Positions 54,402 through 54,421 of a DNA stretch of 54,421 nt are shown piece by piece. The stretch lies in the NCBI GenBank assembly GCA_031418455.1, contig JANOXJ010000121.1:1-54421 (forward strand), written 5' to 3'. The DNA comes from JANNVZ01 sp031418455 (lineage in GTDB: Bacteria; Bacteroidota; Bacteroidia; Flavobacteriales_D; Sanyastnellaceae). Numbering within the stretch: position 1 is the stretch's first letter; each line of letters starts with the position of its first letter. The notes below the pieces were generated by a model. It was given only the letters and a program-made list of their open reading frames with translations, ran no database searches and was not told the DNA's origin. Made by a program: the position numbers and the translations under genes.

Positions 54402-54421
54402 ATGTATCTTTCGACTAAATT

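Overview
The window looks like chromosomal DNA of a free-living member of the Bacteroidota with a type IX secretion system (T9SS). The evidence is direct. Eleven genes end in T9SS C-terminal sorting domains: eight of type A (FPNP...GxYxV...) and three of type B, the gliding-motility type (FTPDGDGxND...FDRWG). There is a PorP/SprF-type outer-membrane protein, a TonB-dependent receptor, the bacillithiol enzyme BshB1, -7 promoter elements of the Bacteroidota form TAnnTTTG, and almost no Shine-Dalgarno sequences. The order cannot be fixed from this window; a Flavobacteriales- or Chitinophagales-like organism is plausible. T9SS cargo genes (plus the upstream half of one split cargo gene) occupy about 35.7 kb, roughly two thirds of the window. 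No complete transposase, phage gene, CRISPR array, rRNA or tRNA was seen.

Layout. 1-2.7 kb: the 5' end of metG (minus, running off the left edge), an unrecognised exported two-part protein, and a divergent S66 LD-carboxypeptidase. 2.7-9.3 kb: a 2184-aa type B adhesin. 9.6-15.7 kb: a lamin-tail-domain exoprotein, a TonB-dependent receptor and a secreted endonuclease I, which I read as a possible extracellular-DNA utilisation locus, closed by a 48-nt palindromic bidirectional terminator. 15.8-18.2 kb: a YjbR-like protein and an overlapping pair of a short type B cargo and its PorP/SprF partner. 18.3-24.6 kb: a small acidic CxxC protein and a 1897-aa PKD-array adhesin.

24.6-32.5 kb: four minus-strand genes chained by 4-nt ATGA overlaps, encoding beta-propeller and beta-helix T9SS cargo. 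This block differs from its neighbours in isoleucine codon choice, carries two interspersed palindromic repeats inside reading frames, and seems to contain one large gene split by a single-base shift. 32.9-36.9 kb: PASTA protein, T9SS exoprotein, glutathione peroxidase and bshB1 on the plus strand. 37-38.5 kb: a sodium:solute symporter on the minus strand. 38.6-45.6 kb: another T9SS exoprotein, then GH3-family enzyme / VWA protein / uridine kinase, then YihY-type membrane protein / DUF2147 protein. 45.6-54.3 kb: a TPR protein and a 2555-aa T9SS cargo made of about 20 HYR-like modules, 14 of which form a four-module higher-order repeat.

How the genes fit together: most of the window supplies the cell surface with very large repetitive adhesins and exoenzymes exported by Sec and then T9SS. 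Housekeeping genes (metG, udk, bshB1, gpx, ldc-type peptidase) sit between them. The least ordinary elements are the higher-order repeat and duplicated inserted domain in the 2555-aa protein, the split propeller/beta-helix gene with in-frame palindromic repeats, and the nuclease/lamin-tail/receptor cluster.
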